The notes beneath the pieces are model-generated. The model searched no databases and was not told where the DNA came from. It saw only the letters and a program-made list of their open reading frames with translations. From Acidobacteriota bacterium (lineage in GTDB: Bacteria; Acidobacteriota; JAAYUB01), in the NCBI GenBank assembly GCA_029565065.1, contig JAKQOW010000017.1:62001-126000 (forward strand): a stretch of 64,000 bases of DNA. The letters run 5' to 3'. Every line of letters begins with the position of its first letter. Position 1 is the first letter of the stretch. A program made the translations under genes and the position numbers. Below are positions 32,152-40,141 of the stretch, piece after piece.

Positions 32152-33567
32152 CTAGAACGGCCCCCACCGCAGCAGCACCGGCGGCACCAGCAGCGCCAGG
32201 CTCAGAGCCATCAGGATGAGCATGAGCGGCAGGAACCAGCGGGCCCACTTCTCCCACGGCACCCGCGCCACGCCCAACACACCCATGGTCACCGCCGAGG
32301 TGGGCAGGATGGGGTTGACGAACTCGCAGAGCTGGAAGGCGAAGACCACAGTCTGGCGCGTCAGGCCCAGCAGGTCGGCCAGCGGCGCCATGATGGGCAT
32401 GGTCAGCGCCGCCTGGGCGGTGCCGGAGTGGATGAAGAAGTTGATCGCCGCCTGCACCAGGAACATCATCTGGGCGGCCACCACCAGCGGCAGGGCGGAG
32501 ATGAGGCCGGCGCCGGCGTTCAGCATGGTGTCCAGCACCTGGCCGTCCTTGGCGATGATGAGGAGCGCCCGGCCGCAAGCGATGATGAAGGCGACGTTCA
32601 CCATGTCCTTGGCTCCGGTGACAAAACCCCGGGCGATCCGGCTGGGGCCCAGGCCGGCCACGGCACCCAGCACCAGGCCCATGGCCAAAAACAGGGCGGC
32701 GATCTCCTCGATGTACCATTGCTTCTCGAGGATCCCCCAGACGAGCACGACCATGGTCAGCACGAACAGGGCGATGACCAGGATGTGACGGACGGTCCAG
32801 GTGTCGGCGGTCGTTTCGCCGCCGCCCGCGGATTCGCGTGATCGATCGATGGCGTAGACGGGGCTGAGCTGTGGATTTTTCTTCACCTTGGCGGCGTAGA
32901 TCATCACGTAGGCGATGACCACGGCGGTGCCGATCACCCAGCAGATGAGGCGATACTCCAGCCCGGAGTAGAGGGGCAGCTCGGTAAGCCCCTGGGCGAT
33001 GCCCACGGTGAACGGGTTGAAGAATGCGGCGGCGAAGCCCGCCGCGGCGCCGAGGAACGGGATGGAGATCCCGACGATGGAATCGTAGCCGAGCGCCAGC
33101 GACAGCGGGATGAAGATGAGCACGAACGGGATCGTCTCCTCGGACATGCCGAACACCGAGCCGGCCAGCGAGAAGATCACCATCAGCAGCGGGATGAGTA
33201 GCTTCTCCAGATACGGCCGGGCGGCGATGGCCCGGGTGATGCGGCGGATGGCGACGGTGATGGTCCCGGTCTCCTGGACGATGTTGAAGGCGCCGCCGAT
33301 GACGAACAGGAAGGCGATGATGAGCGCCCCGTCGACGAAGCCGCGGACGGGGGCGAGGAGCAGCATCTCCGGTCCGAGATGGACCTTGGGCAGGTGCCGG
33401 AACGTGCCGGGCACGGTGACCTGCCGCCCCGCCTTTTCGACGCGCTGGAACTCGCCGGAGGGGAGCAGCCAGGACAGCGCCAGGACCAGCACCACCAGGG
33501 CCATGACAATCACCAGCGTGTGGGGCAGGCGGATCGTCTTCGAGGCGGTGCCGGCGGTTTCGCTCAT
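32152..33567 (-). CDS. YfcC-family (DcuC-like) transporter
   Basis: 471 residues, about twelve membrane helices. Family hallmarks include LSWLLPSGEFQRVEK in the first loop, FGMSEETIPFVLIFIPL, FNPFTVGIAQGL and FFIHSGTAQAALTMP. The YfcC group transports C4-dicarboxylates, amino acids or short peptides; E. coli relatives and ArcD-like antiporters define the range. Start at 33567 is chosen; the frame is open 20 codons more. The racemase starts 46 bases downstream, and a TATAAT box lies about 90 bases upstream. Coupling to the racemase suggests an acidic amino acid as substrate. Confidence 0.88.
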   Translation of the reverse strand: MSETAGTASKTIRLPHTLVIVMALVVLVLALSWLLPSGEFQRVEKAGRQVTVPGTFRHLPKVHLGPEMLLLAPVRGFVDGALIIAFLFVIGGAFNIVQETGTITVAIRRITRAIAARPYLEKLLIPLLMVIFSLAGSVFGMSEETIPFVLIFIPLSLALGYDSIVGISIPFLGAAAGFAAAFFNPFTVGIAQGLTELPLYSGLEYRLICWVIGTAVVIAYVMIYAAKVKKNPQLSPVYAIDRSRESAGGGETTADTWTVRHILVIALFVLTMVVLVWGILEKQWYIEEIAALFLAMGLVLGAVAGLGPSRIARGFVTGAKDMVNVAFIIACGRALLIIAKDGQVLDTMLNAGAGLISALPLVVAAQMMFLVQAAINFFIHSGTAQAALTMPIMAPLADLLGLTRQTVVFAFQLCEFVNPILPTSAVTMGVLGVARVPWEKWARWFLPLMLILMALSLALLVPPVLLRWGPF

Positions 33568-33656
33568 GGGCCCTCGCTTTCCGCCGGGGACGCTGCGCCG
33601 GACGGGGCCGTCGTGGCGGTCCGACATCGGGCCGAGCCGGCTGGAATGATGGCGGT

Positions 33657-33662
33657 ATTATA
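33657..33662 (-). promoter_or_regulatory. candidate -10 box for transporter-racemase operon
   Basis: TATAAT on the minus strand about 90 bases upstream of the YfcC-type start, in a 162-base gap. A TTGACC lies only nine bases farther upstream, too near to be its -35, so the assignment rests on the -10 match alone. Confidence 0.3.
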
Positions 33663-33729
33663 CCCGGTTTTGGTCAAACCTCCACCCCGGGGTGCGTCGG
33701 ACCGGATCGTTTCGGACAATTGGGCGGGT

Positions 33730-35076
33730 TCACCGACCTTCGCGTGACGTGCGGCCGGTCTCGAGGAAATAGAGACGGGTGAGCAGGCCGCCCATGCCGA
33801 AGGGGCCCAGTCCGTGCATGTAGTCGTGCATCCGCACCTGCAGGGACTGGTTGTGGGTGGTGATGCGGGCGAAGCGGGCGACCGTTTCGGTGACTGCCTG
33901 ATCCAGAGCGGCGGCGGCGTCCGCCGGGGCGTCATCCGTCTCGCCGGCGAGGGCCTGCACGACCGGCTGTCCATGGAGGAGGATGTCGAGCATCGCCAGG
34001 TAGTGAGCCAGAATCATGATCTGCTCCAACAGTTTTCCGCCGTCAACAGGCGCGATGCCGAACAGGTGGTGCCGGCTGAAGCGTCGCCAGTACCCGGCCA
34101 CGCGGCCGGGGCAGGCCGCCTCCACCGCGGCGCGGCGCCGGCAGAGGACCGCCATCGTCGCGGAGGTGGTTCCGCCGCAGGTCCCGGCCGCCTCGTCGTC
34201 TGCCGCCGGGCCCGCTCCGGCGGCCGGTGGGGCGGGCGCGCGTTCGATGCCGGGATAACTGTTCAGAGCGGCCCGGATAGAGTGCCCGATGGATGCGGAC
34301 CGGAAGCGGGTCAGCGCGGTCAGCGTGGTCCAGGCGCTTTGCAGCGGGGAGTGGGCCGCGAGTCTGGCTGTGTCGTAAGATGCGCGCAACTCGGACAGCC
34401 ACTCCGGGTCGGCCGGTGCGGCGGCGGCGTCCGCCGGTGGAGTGCCGGCGTCGATCTGGCGGGCCAGGACGCCGGCCACGAACAGGGCGAAGGGAAAGGG
34501 ATGGCGGCCCGGCTCCAGCAGTTCCCAGATTGCCTCCAGGATTTGGGCGGACGCCCGGTCCGCCGGGTCCGGTTCGTCGGCGCTCCGCCACCGCGCCGAC
34601 GGCTCGCGGTGACGGCCCGGTCCGTCGGCCGCGGTCAGACGCAGCAGCACCGGCTCGGCTGCGGCCGTCAGGGCCAGGCGGGCGATCTCGGGGCAGGCCA
34701 GGGTGCCGCGCGCGAGCAAGCCCTGTCGGGTGGACTGGTAATACCGCGGGAAGATCCGGCAGACCACGGGCAGCAGCTCCTCGCCGTAATCGGCGTGGAT
34801 GCGGCAGCGGCAGTCGGGCTGAAGGAAGGGGCAGTGGGCTTCTTCCGGAGGCGCGGTGCGGCGGTGGACCGTGGGAGTGGCGGTGTCGTCGAGGGGAAAC
34901 CGCTCCTCGAGTATCCGGCGATCGGCCGGGGTGCCGGCCATCGCGGCGTGGAGGTCCGCATAGAGTTCGGTGTCGATCTCGACGGTCCAGTAGTTGTGGC
35001 AGCAGTTGAACGAACACGTCGGACCAAGGCAGCGGAATTCCACCAGGTAGTCCGGGATGACGAGGTGCCGTTCCAT
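33730..35076 (-). CDS. fliB: FliB-like lysine-N-methylase family protein
   Basis: 448 residues. The N-terminal cysteine cluster C16, C21, C25, C26 in FRCLGPTCSFNCCHNYW and the later CPFLQPDCRCRIHADYGEELLP with CRIFPRYY are the signature of flagellin lysine-N-methylase FliB, which in Salmonella methylates flagellin lysines and likely holds an iron-sulfur cluster. The middle is Ala/Asp-rich and poorly conserved. No flagellar gene is in this window, so the target may be another protein. It starts 7 bases after the AOR stop, reads in the same direction and is probably co-transcribed. Confidence 0.85.
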   Translation of the reverse strand: MERHLVIPDYLVEFRCLGPTCSFNCCHNYWTVEIDTELYADLHAAMAGTPADRRILEERFPLDDTATPTVHRRTAPPEEAHCPFLQPDCRCRIHADYGEELLPVVCRIFPRYYQSTRQGLLARGTLACPEIARLALTAAAEPVLLRLTAADGPGRHREPSARWRSADEPDPADRASAQILEAIWELLEPGRHPFPFALFVAGVLARQIDAGTPPADAAAAPADPEWLSELRASYDTARLAAHSPLQSAWTTLTALTRFRSASIGHSIRAALNSYPGIERAPAPPAAGAGPAADDEAAGTCGGTTSATMAVLCRRRAAVEAACPGRVAGYWRRFSRHHLFGIAPVDGGKLLEQIMILAHYLAMLDILLHGQPVVQALAGETDDAPADAAAALDQAVTETVARFARITTHNQSLQVRMHDYMHGLGPFGMGGLLTRLYFLETGRTSREGR

Positions 35077-35083
35077 CGGCGCG

Positions 35084-36838
35084 TCAGAGCCGGGCCATGT
35101 AATGCGCGATCCCGCGGCGGATGTACTCCTCGTCGAACGGTCCGGCGGGCGAGGGCGTTTCCACGATGCGTCGGGGGATGGGCATGGCGGCCGCGTCGAA
35201 GCCTTCGCGCCGCTTGAACGCGAACTTGCGCCGCAGCGTCTCGGCGCCCATGGCGGAGAGCGCCTCGGCCGTGGTCTCCACCCCGGCGGCGGCCAGCGCC
35301 CGGATCACGGTCGCGGAATCGTAGACGCCCCGGGCGAAGAGGCAGACGACCAGGCTGGTCAGCACCTGGCGCCAGCGCTCCTCTTCGAGCAGCGTGTCAG
35401 CGGCCTGCTCCGGCGTGAGGTGCTCGCCCTTGGCGGCGGCCTTCTGGTCAACGCTGTAACCGGCGTTATCCAGGTGGCTGTGGCGAGCGCCCACGAAGTA
35501 GCCGAGGTGGCCGATGGGGCCGGTGTGGTAGCCGGGCATCTCGTTGCCGCCGAAGGTGAGGGCGAAATCGGCCCCGCCGTAGACCGCAGCCGCGTGGGCG
35601 GTGCCGCGGGCCAGCGCCCGGTAGAAGTCGGTGGGCTGGCGGACAATCCGGCCCATGGCGGCGATGTAAGTGTCAGCGTCGCCGAAGGCCAGGGTCAGAC
35701 CGTCGGTGTCGGCGGTGGAGATCAGCCCGCGGGCCAGCGCCTCCGTGGCCCAGGCCAGGGCCACGCCCGCGCTCATGACATCGAAGCCGTGGATTTCCGC
35801 CTCGTCGAGCAGCCGCAGCAGCCCGGTCGGATCGGCGATGCCCAGCAGGCTGCCCATGGCGTAAACCGGCTCGTGATCGTAGCCGATCATCAGGGTCTTG
35901 AAAAAGTAGGGATCGTTGGGATAGGGCAGACGGAGTGTCGCCAGGTGGATGCATGCCACGGGGCAGTGGGTGCAGGCAATCCGCCGGCCGAGGTACCCCT
36001 TGGCCAGCGCCTCGGCCGAGATCGCCTCGGCGCCCTCGAACTGGCCCGATTGCAGGTTCCGCGTGGGCAGGCCGCCGGACGCGTGAAGGGGCAGCACGTT
36101 GATGGCCGTGCCCAGGTCGTGGTACTTCTTCATGAGCGGCGAATCCACCGCCGCGTGGTAGACGGCGTCGTAGGCGTCGCGGTAGGCCTTGCGGTCGGGG
36201 ACATCGAACGTCCGGCGGCCGCCCACCACCAGCGCCTTGAGCTTTTTGGCGCCGAACACGGCGCCCAGACCCAGGCGGCCGAAATGGCGGTAGGTCTCGG
36301 TGACGACGCAGGCGTAGCGCACCCCCCGCTCGCCGGCGCGGCCGATGCGCATGATGGAACGGGCGCCGGCGCCGGCCTCGCGGGCGCGGATCACCGTGCC
36401 CACGGTGGCGGCGCTGCGCATGCCCCACAGCGCCGAGGCGTCGCGGAAGCGGACGCCATGCCCGTCCACCGACAGGTAGACCGGCGAGGCGCTGGCGCCG
36501 CGGATCACCAGCGCACCGTAGCCGGCGGAGCGGATGGCCACGGCGCTGCGGCCGCCGGCGTGGCTCTCGCCCAGGTTGCCGGTGAGCGGCGACTTGAACA
36601 TGGCCACCGTTTTGGACGCCAGCGGGAAGAGGCCCACGAGCGGGCCCACCGCCATGACGATGGGATTGTCCGGCCCCATCGGGTCGGCGCCGGCCGGGCA
36701 CTCTTCTTCCAGAAGGCGGATGGCGGCCCCGGTGCCGCCGAGGCCGTCGTGGAAGACGTCGGGCCGCTCCCGGACCTCGAAGCGCCGCCGGGCCAGATCG
36801 ATGTACAGCACGCGGTGGAGGGTGGGGTCAACGCTCAA
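35084..36838 (-). CDS. aor: aldehyde ferredoxin oxidoreductase (tungsten/molybdopterin enzyme)
   Basis: 584 residues. AOR oxidises aldehydes to carboxylic acids and passes electrons to ferredoxin, via a bis-pterin W cofactor and one [4Fe-4S] cluster. Seen here: pterin-binding region AMFKSPLTGNLGESHAGG, cluster ligands C-x2-C-x3-C in IACTHCPVACIHL, and a fourth cysteine in SLVVCLFARG. The start is TTG at 36838, with GGAGG six bases upstream; the frame open farther upstream is a shadow of the ferredoxin. It overlaps the ferredoxin by 11 bases. Substrate aldehyde unknown. Its presence points to anaerobic or facultative life. Confidence 0.93.
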   Translation of the reverse strand: MSVDPTLHRVLYIDLARRRFEVRERPDVFHDGLGGTGAAIRLLEEECPAGADPMGPDNPIVMAVGPLVGLFPLASKTVAMFKSPLTGNLGESHAGGRSAVAIRSAGYGALVIRGASASPVYLSVDGHGVRFRDASALWGMRSAATVGTVIRAREAGAGARSIMRIGRAGERGVRYACVVTETYRHFGRLGLGAVFGAKKLKALVVGGRRTFDVPDRKAYRDAYDAVYHAAVDSPLMKKYHDLGTAINVLPLHASGGLPTRNLQSGQFEGAEAISAEALAKGYLGRRIACTHCPVACIHLATLRLPYPNDPYFFKTLMIGYDHEPVYAMGSLLGIADPTGLLRLLDEAEIHGFDVMSAGVALAWATEALARGLISTADTDGLTLAFGDADTYIAAMGRIVRQPTDFYRALARGTAHAAAVYGGADFALTFGGNEMPGYHTGPIGHLGYFVGARHSHLDNAGYSVDQKAAAKGEHLTPEQAADTLLEEERWRQVLTSLVVCLFARGVYDSATVIRALAAAGVETTAEALSAMGAETLRRKFAFKRREGFDAAAMPIPRRIVETPSPAGPFDEEYIRRGIAHYMARL

Positions 36839-37253
36839 CGGGCACCTCCGGTTCCACGTCCTCGAGCGCGATGACGTGGTAGGGGCAGTAGCCGGCGCAG
36901 TAGCCGCAGTAGACGCAGACCAGCGGCTTGTCGGCCGCGTCGTCCCAGAAGATGGCGCCGAAGGGGCAGGCGCGGGCGCAGTTGCCGCAGCCGATGCACA
37001 GCTCGTTTTTGAGCCGGACCCCTCCGCCGGGCCGCGCCGACAGAGCGGCCACCGGGCACACCTTGGCGCAGGGCGGATCGGGACAGGCGCGGCACACCAC
37101 CACCAGGAAGCCGCGCCGGATGCCGCCGGCGGAGCGGACGTTGATGCAGGCGCCACCGAGGCCGCCGTGGCCCGAGCGCCGCACGCAGGCGAACATGCAG
37201 GACTGGCAGCCGACGCACCGCTCGGTGTCGATGACCGAAAGGCGTTTCACCAT
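36828..37253 (-). CDS. polyferredoxin-like 4Fe-4S protein, AOR partner
   Basis: 141 residues with four cysteine motifs: CVGCQSCMFAC, CRACPDPPCAKVCP, CIGCGNCARACP and CVYCGYCAGYCP, enough for four [4Fe-4S] clusters in the style of HycB/DmsB electron-transfer subunits. It carries electrons from the adjacent AOR to an unknown acceptor. The start at 37253 is the first ATG before MVKRLSVIDTERC. Its stop lies inside the AOR start region (11-base overlap), indicating translational coupling. Confidence 0.93.
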   Translation of the reverse strand: MVKRLSVIDTERCVGCQSCMFACVRRSGHGGLGGACINVRSAGGIRRGFLVVVCRACPDPPCAKVCPVAALSARPGGGVRLKNELCIGCGNCARACPFGAIFWDDAADKPLVCVYCGYCAGYCPYHVIALEDVEPEVPVER

Positions 37254-37456
37254 GTGGCACCGCCGTGTGGATTCGGACCTGTGGCGATTATATCCCGCGC
37301 CGGCGGGGAGTCAATCACGCGCAGCGAAGCGGATTAAAAAGAGGGGGCGCCGTCAGCCGGCCGGGCGGGGCGGCCGCCGCACAGGGGACGCGCATCCGGC
37401 TTGCGCCGGAGCCGGGGATGTCGGACAATGGCGCCATCACCGGTTATGGAGAGAAC

Positions 37457-38701
37457 ATGAGCCAGCCGTTCGTCTACACCGTGGTGGCTTCGCCGCTGCA
37501 CGACGCCGCCGCCCTGCACCAGGCCGTGTCGGCCTTCACGCGCGCCCTCGACGCCATGGGCGGCCAGCCGAGCCTGCCCGAGGCCGTAACCGACGAGGCG
37601 CCGGCGCTGATCCTGGTGGGCACCGGGGGCACCGAGCACGCGGTCCTGGAGCTCGCGGCGCGCACCGGCGCCGGCGACCGGGCCCGGCCGGTGCTGCTCC
37701 TGGCGCACCCCGGGCACAACTCACTGCCGGCTGCGCTCGAGGCGCTGGCCCGCCTGCAGTCGGACGGCCTCCGGGGGCGGATCCTGTTCCTGGACGGGGC
37801 CGGCGACGCCATCGGTTGGGAGTACGTGGCGGAGGCGCTGGCGGGCGTGCGGGCGGCCCGGGCGCTGGCGGCGTGCCGCATCGGCCTGCTGGGCGCGCCA
37901 TCGGACTGGCTGGTGGCCAGTTCCCCCGATCCGGCGGTGATGCGCCGTCGCTGGGGGCCGACGGTGGTGAAGCTGCCCGTGGACTGGCTCTATGACCGCC
38001 TGGCCGACCTGCCGCCGAACGCGGGCGCCGAGCGGGCCGCCAAGACGATTGCCGGCGCCGCCGGCGCCGGCGAGCCGGATGAGGCGGCGGTGGGGGCGTC
38101 CGCCCGGGTCTGGGCCGCGCTGGCCGCGCTGGTGGAGGAGGAGCGGCTGGACGCGCTCACCGTGCGCTGCTTCGACTTGATCCGCGAGCGGTCGGTCACC
38201 GGCTGCCTGGCCCTGGCCTGGCTGGCCGACGACGGGATCGTGGCGGGGTGCGAGGGGGACCTGTGCAGCGCCCTGGGCCTGCTCCTGGCCGACCGCCTGC
38301 TGGGACGCCGCGCCTGGATGGCCAATCCGTACCGGATCGTGCCGGCCGCCGGGAAGCTGGGCCTGGCCCACTGCACCGTGCCCTTCCGGCTGGTGGATGG
38401 CTACCGGCTACGCACCCATTTCGAATCGGGCGTGGGCGTCGGGATCCAGGGGACCTTCCGGCCCGGCCCGGTGACGCTGCTCCGCGTGGGCGGGCGGGAC
38501 CTTGATGCGCTCTGGCTGGCCGAAGGCGAGATCACCGCCGCCGGAACGGCCGACGGGCTCTGCCGAACCCAGGTGGCGCTGCGGATCGATCCGCCGGACG
38601 CGGCGGAGCTGCTGGCGGCGCCGCTCGGCAATCACCTGGTGCTGGTGCCGGGCCGCCACCGGGCGCGCCTCCGCGCCTGGTGGGAACTGCACATCCGCTG
38701 A
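37457..38701 (+). CDS. L-fucose isomerase-like protein
   Basis: 414 residues from the ATG at 37457 preceded by GGAGA; an in-frame ATG at 37418 is possible. The C-terminal half matches the fucose/arabinose isomerase fold: VAGCEGDLCSALGLLLA with the candidate metal ligands Glu and Asp, ANPYRI, LAHCTVPFRL, RTHFESGVGVGIQGTF and LWLAEGEI. The N-terminal half (VLLLAHPGHNSLPAALEAL) is shorter than in true FucI (about 590 aa). Relatives of this length are of unsure function. It is divergent from the ferredoxin-AOR operon with a 203-base gap. Confidence 0.8.
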   Translation: MSQPFVYTVVASPLHDAAALHQAVSAFTRALDAMGGQPSLPEAVTDEAPALILVGTGGTEHAVLELAARTGAGDRARPVLLLAHPGHNSLPAALEALARLQSDGLRGRILFLDGAGDAIGWEYVAEALAGVRAARALAACRIGLLGAPSDWLVASSPDPAVMRRRWGPTVVKLPVDWLYDRLADLPPNAGAERAAKTIAGAAGAGEPDEAAVGASARVWAALAALVEEERLDALTVRCFDLIRERSVTGCLALAWLADDGIVAGCEGDLCSALGLLLADRLLGRRAWMANPYRIVPAAGKLGLAHCTVPFRLVDGYRLRTHFESGVGVGIQGTFRPGPVTLLRVGGRDLDALWLAEGEITAAGTADGLCRTQVALRIDPPDAAELLAAPLGNHLVLVPGRHRARLRAWWELHIR

Positions 38702-38740
38702 CCGCGCACCGAAAGGATTTCGCGGCCTCCGACCCGGTAC

Positions 38741-38761
38741 CTCGCGGCCTCCGGCCGCGAG
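38741..38761 (+). terminator. hairpin downstream of isomerase-like gene
   Basis: Perfect 9-base arms CTCGCGGCC and GGCCGCGAG with a TCC loop, 40 bases after the isomerase-like stop. Only TT follows, so it is a GC-strong but T-poor terminator candidate. Confidence 0.45.
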
Positions 38762-38948
38762 TTCCAGAGTAGCGCGCGTTCGATGAACGCACGTTGCGAG
38801 TTCCATCTGCAAGACGACGGGGATTCCGGCAGCAGGAGACGGGGGATCCCGATTGGTGCGGACGGTCCGGAAACAGAGCGGAATCGTTTGAGCCGGAGGT
38901 GCAGCCGCCTTCGGGAATCGGACATGGCGCACGAGCCGCCTCTTCCTC

Positions 38949-38954
38949 TATAAT
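38949..38954 (+). promoter_or_regulatory. candidate -10 box for nitroreductase operon
   Basis: A perfect TATAAT 56 bases before the nitroreductase ATG, in a locally AT-rich spot. No convincing -35 at 17 bases; the six bases there read GGCGCA. Confidence 0.4.
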
Positions 38955-39010
38955 AATGGTCGTACTCCTGCCCGGCGGATACCACCGGTGACCAGGGGTG
39001 GGAGATCGGG

Positions 39011-39658
39011 ATGTCCGAGGCGATGCGGAATGGAATCCAGTCTCGGCGCAGCATCCGGCAGTTCACCCCGGAGCCGGTGGCGCCGGAACTGCTGCGGGAG
39101 CTGGTGGACACCGCCCGCTGGGCCCCTTCCCACTGCAATACCCAGGCGATCCGGTTCATCGTGGTGGACGATCCCGCCTTGCGCCGCCGGCTGGTGGAAC
39201 ACGGCTGCGCGCAGGTGATCGAACGTGCCCCACAGGGGATCCTCGTGCTCGCCGCCGACAATTCGGACAACCTGGAATATCGGCCGCACTACCAGAGTGC
39301 CGCGGCGGCCATCCAGAACCTGTGCCTGTACGCCCACGCTCACGGACTGGCCACCTGCTGGATCATCCATCTGCCGCGGCCGCGGGTCATCCGGCGCCTG
39401 TTCGGCATTCCCCGCAGTTGGATTCCGATCGCCTACGTCGCCGTGGGCCGACCGTCGGCCGAGCCGCAGCCTGTGGAGCGGAAGTTCGACCTCGATGAGG
39501 TGCTGGCGTTCAACCGCTACCCGTGGGGCAGAGACGGCTGGAGAAAGCCATATTTCCGGATCGTGGCGCGGAAGTTATATTACCTTTTGCCGGTCCGGTT
39601 GAAGCGACGGCTCGAGGAGTGGATCAATCGCCGGTTCGTGCGCCAGTTCGACAATTGA
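39011..39658 (+). CDS. nitroreductase-family flavoprotein
   Basis: 215 residues with GGGAG ahead of the ATG. FMN-binding landmarks are RRSIRQFTPEPV near the start, ARWAPSHCNTQAIRFIVV, and AAAIQNLCLYAHAHGLATCW; the usual late GYP segment is replaced by YVAVGRPSAEP. A basic C-terminal extension (RLKRRLEEWINRRFVRQF) is typical of a subgroup found in polysaccharide gene clusters. The reaction is unknown. The acyltransferase and F420-hydrogenase-like genes follow within 25 bases and by overlap, so the three form an operon. Confidence 0.88.
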   Translation: MSEAMRNGIQSRRSIRQFTPEPVAPELLRELVDTARWAPSHCNTQAIRFIVVDDPALRRRLVEHGCAQVIERAPQGILVLAADNSDNLEYRPHYQSAAAAIQNLCLYAHAHGLATCWIIHLPRPRVIRRLFGIPRSWIPIAYVAVGRPSAEPQPVERKFDLDEVLAFNRYPWGRDGWRKPYFRIVARKLYYLLPVRLKRRLEEWINRRFVRQFDN

Positions 39659-39682
39659 AGCCGTCCCTGCCCGAGGGGCGGG

Positions 39683-40141
39683 ATGCTGCCCGAGGTGTCC
39701 ACCATGGTGATGAGGTTCATCAAGTTTTTCTACCGCCCCTACCTGCTCCGGGTCAAACCGTGGGTGATCCGGCGGATGGGGATCGGACTCGGCGCCAACT
39801 GCCGCGTCTACACTCCGCTGGCGAACCTCGACAACATCGCCCCGCGGCTGATCCGGATCGGAGACAACTGCTGCCTGTCGCGGGGGGCCGTCATCCTGAC
39901 CCACGATTTTTCGCGCTTCGGCTTCGACCGGCCCGAAACGAAACCGGTCACCCTGGGAAACAACGTCTTCGTGGGCAAGAACGCCATCATCCTCCCCGGT
40001 GTCGCCATCGGCGACAATTGCGTGATCGGAGCGGGGGCGGTAGTCACCCGCGACATCGCGGCGAACACGGTCTGCGCGGGCAACCCGGCCGCGCCCATCT
40101 GCACGTATGACGAGTACCTCCGCAAAGCGGCTCATCCCTGA
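39683..40141 (+). CDS. left-handed beta-helix acyltransferase (WcaF/NodL type)
   Basis: 152 residues. Hexapeptide repeats run from about residue 58 (IRIGDNCCLSRGAVILTH) to 135 (VTLGNNVFVGKNAIILPGV, IGDNCVIGAGAVVTRD, ending AGNPAAP), the trimeric acetyltransferase fold that O- or N-acetylates sugars. GAGGGGCGGG precedes the ATG at 39683; an ATG at 39704 is an alternative. Its 3' end overlaps the next gene by 35 bases. Likely acts on a cell-surface glycan. Confidence 0.9.
   Translation: MLPEVSTMVMRFIKFFYRPYLLRVKPWVIRRMGIGLGANCRVYTPLANLDNIAPRLIRIGDNCCLSRGAVILTHDFSRFGFDRPETKPVTLGNNVFVGKNAIILPGVAIGDNCVIGAGAVVTRDIAANTVCAGNPAAPICTYDEYLRKAAHP

Larger units (their letters stand above)
38702..39010. 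other. 309-base non-coding gap with hairpin and direct repeats
   Basis: No plausible gene is seen. It holds a strong hairpin (38741-38761), a 10-base direct repeat GCGAGTTCCA at 38757-38766 and 38796-38805, a short inverted repeat GTTC-GAT-GAAC between them, and a -10-like TATAAT at 38949-38954 ahead of the nitroreductase. Confidence 0.6.
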
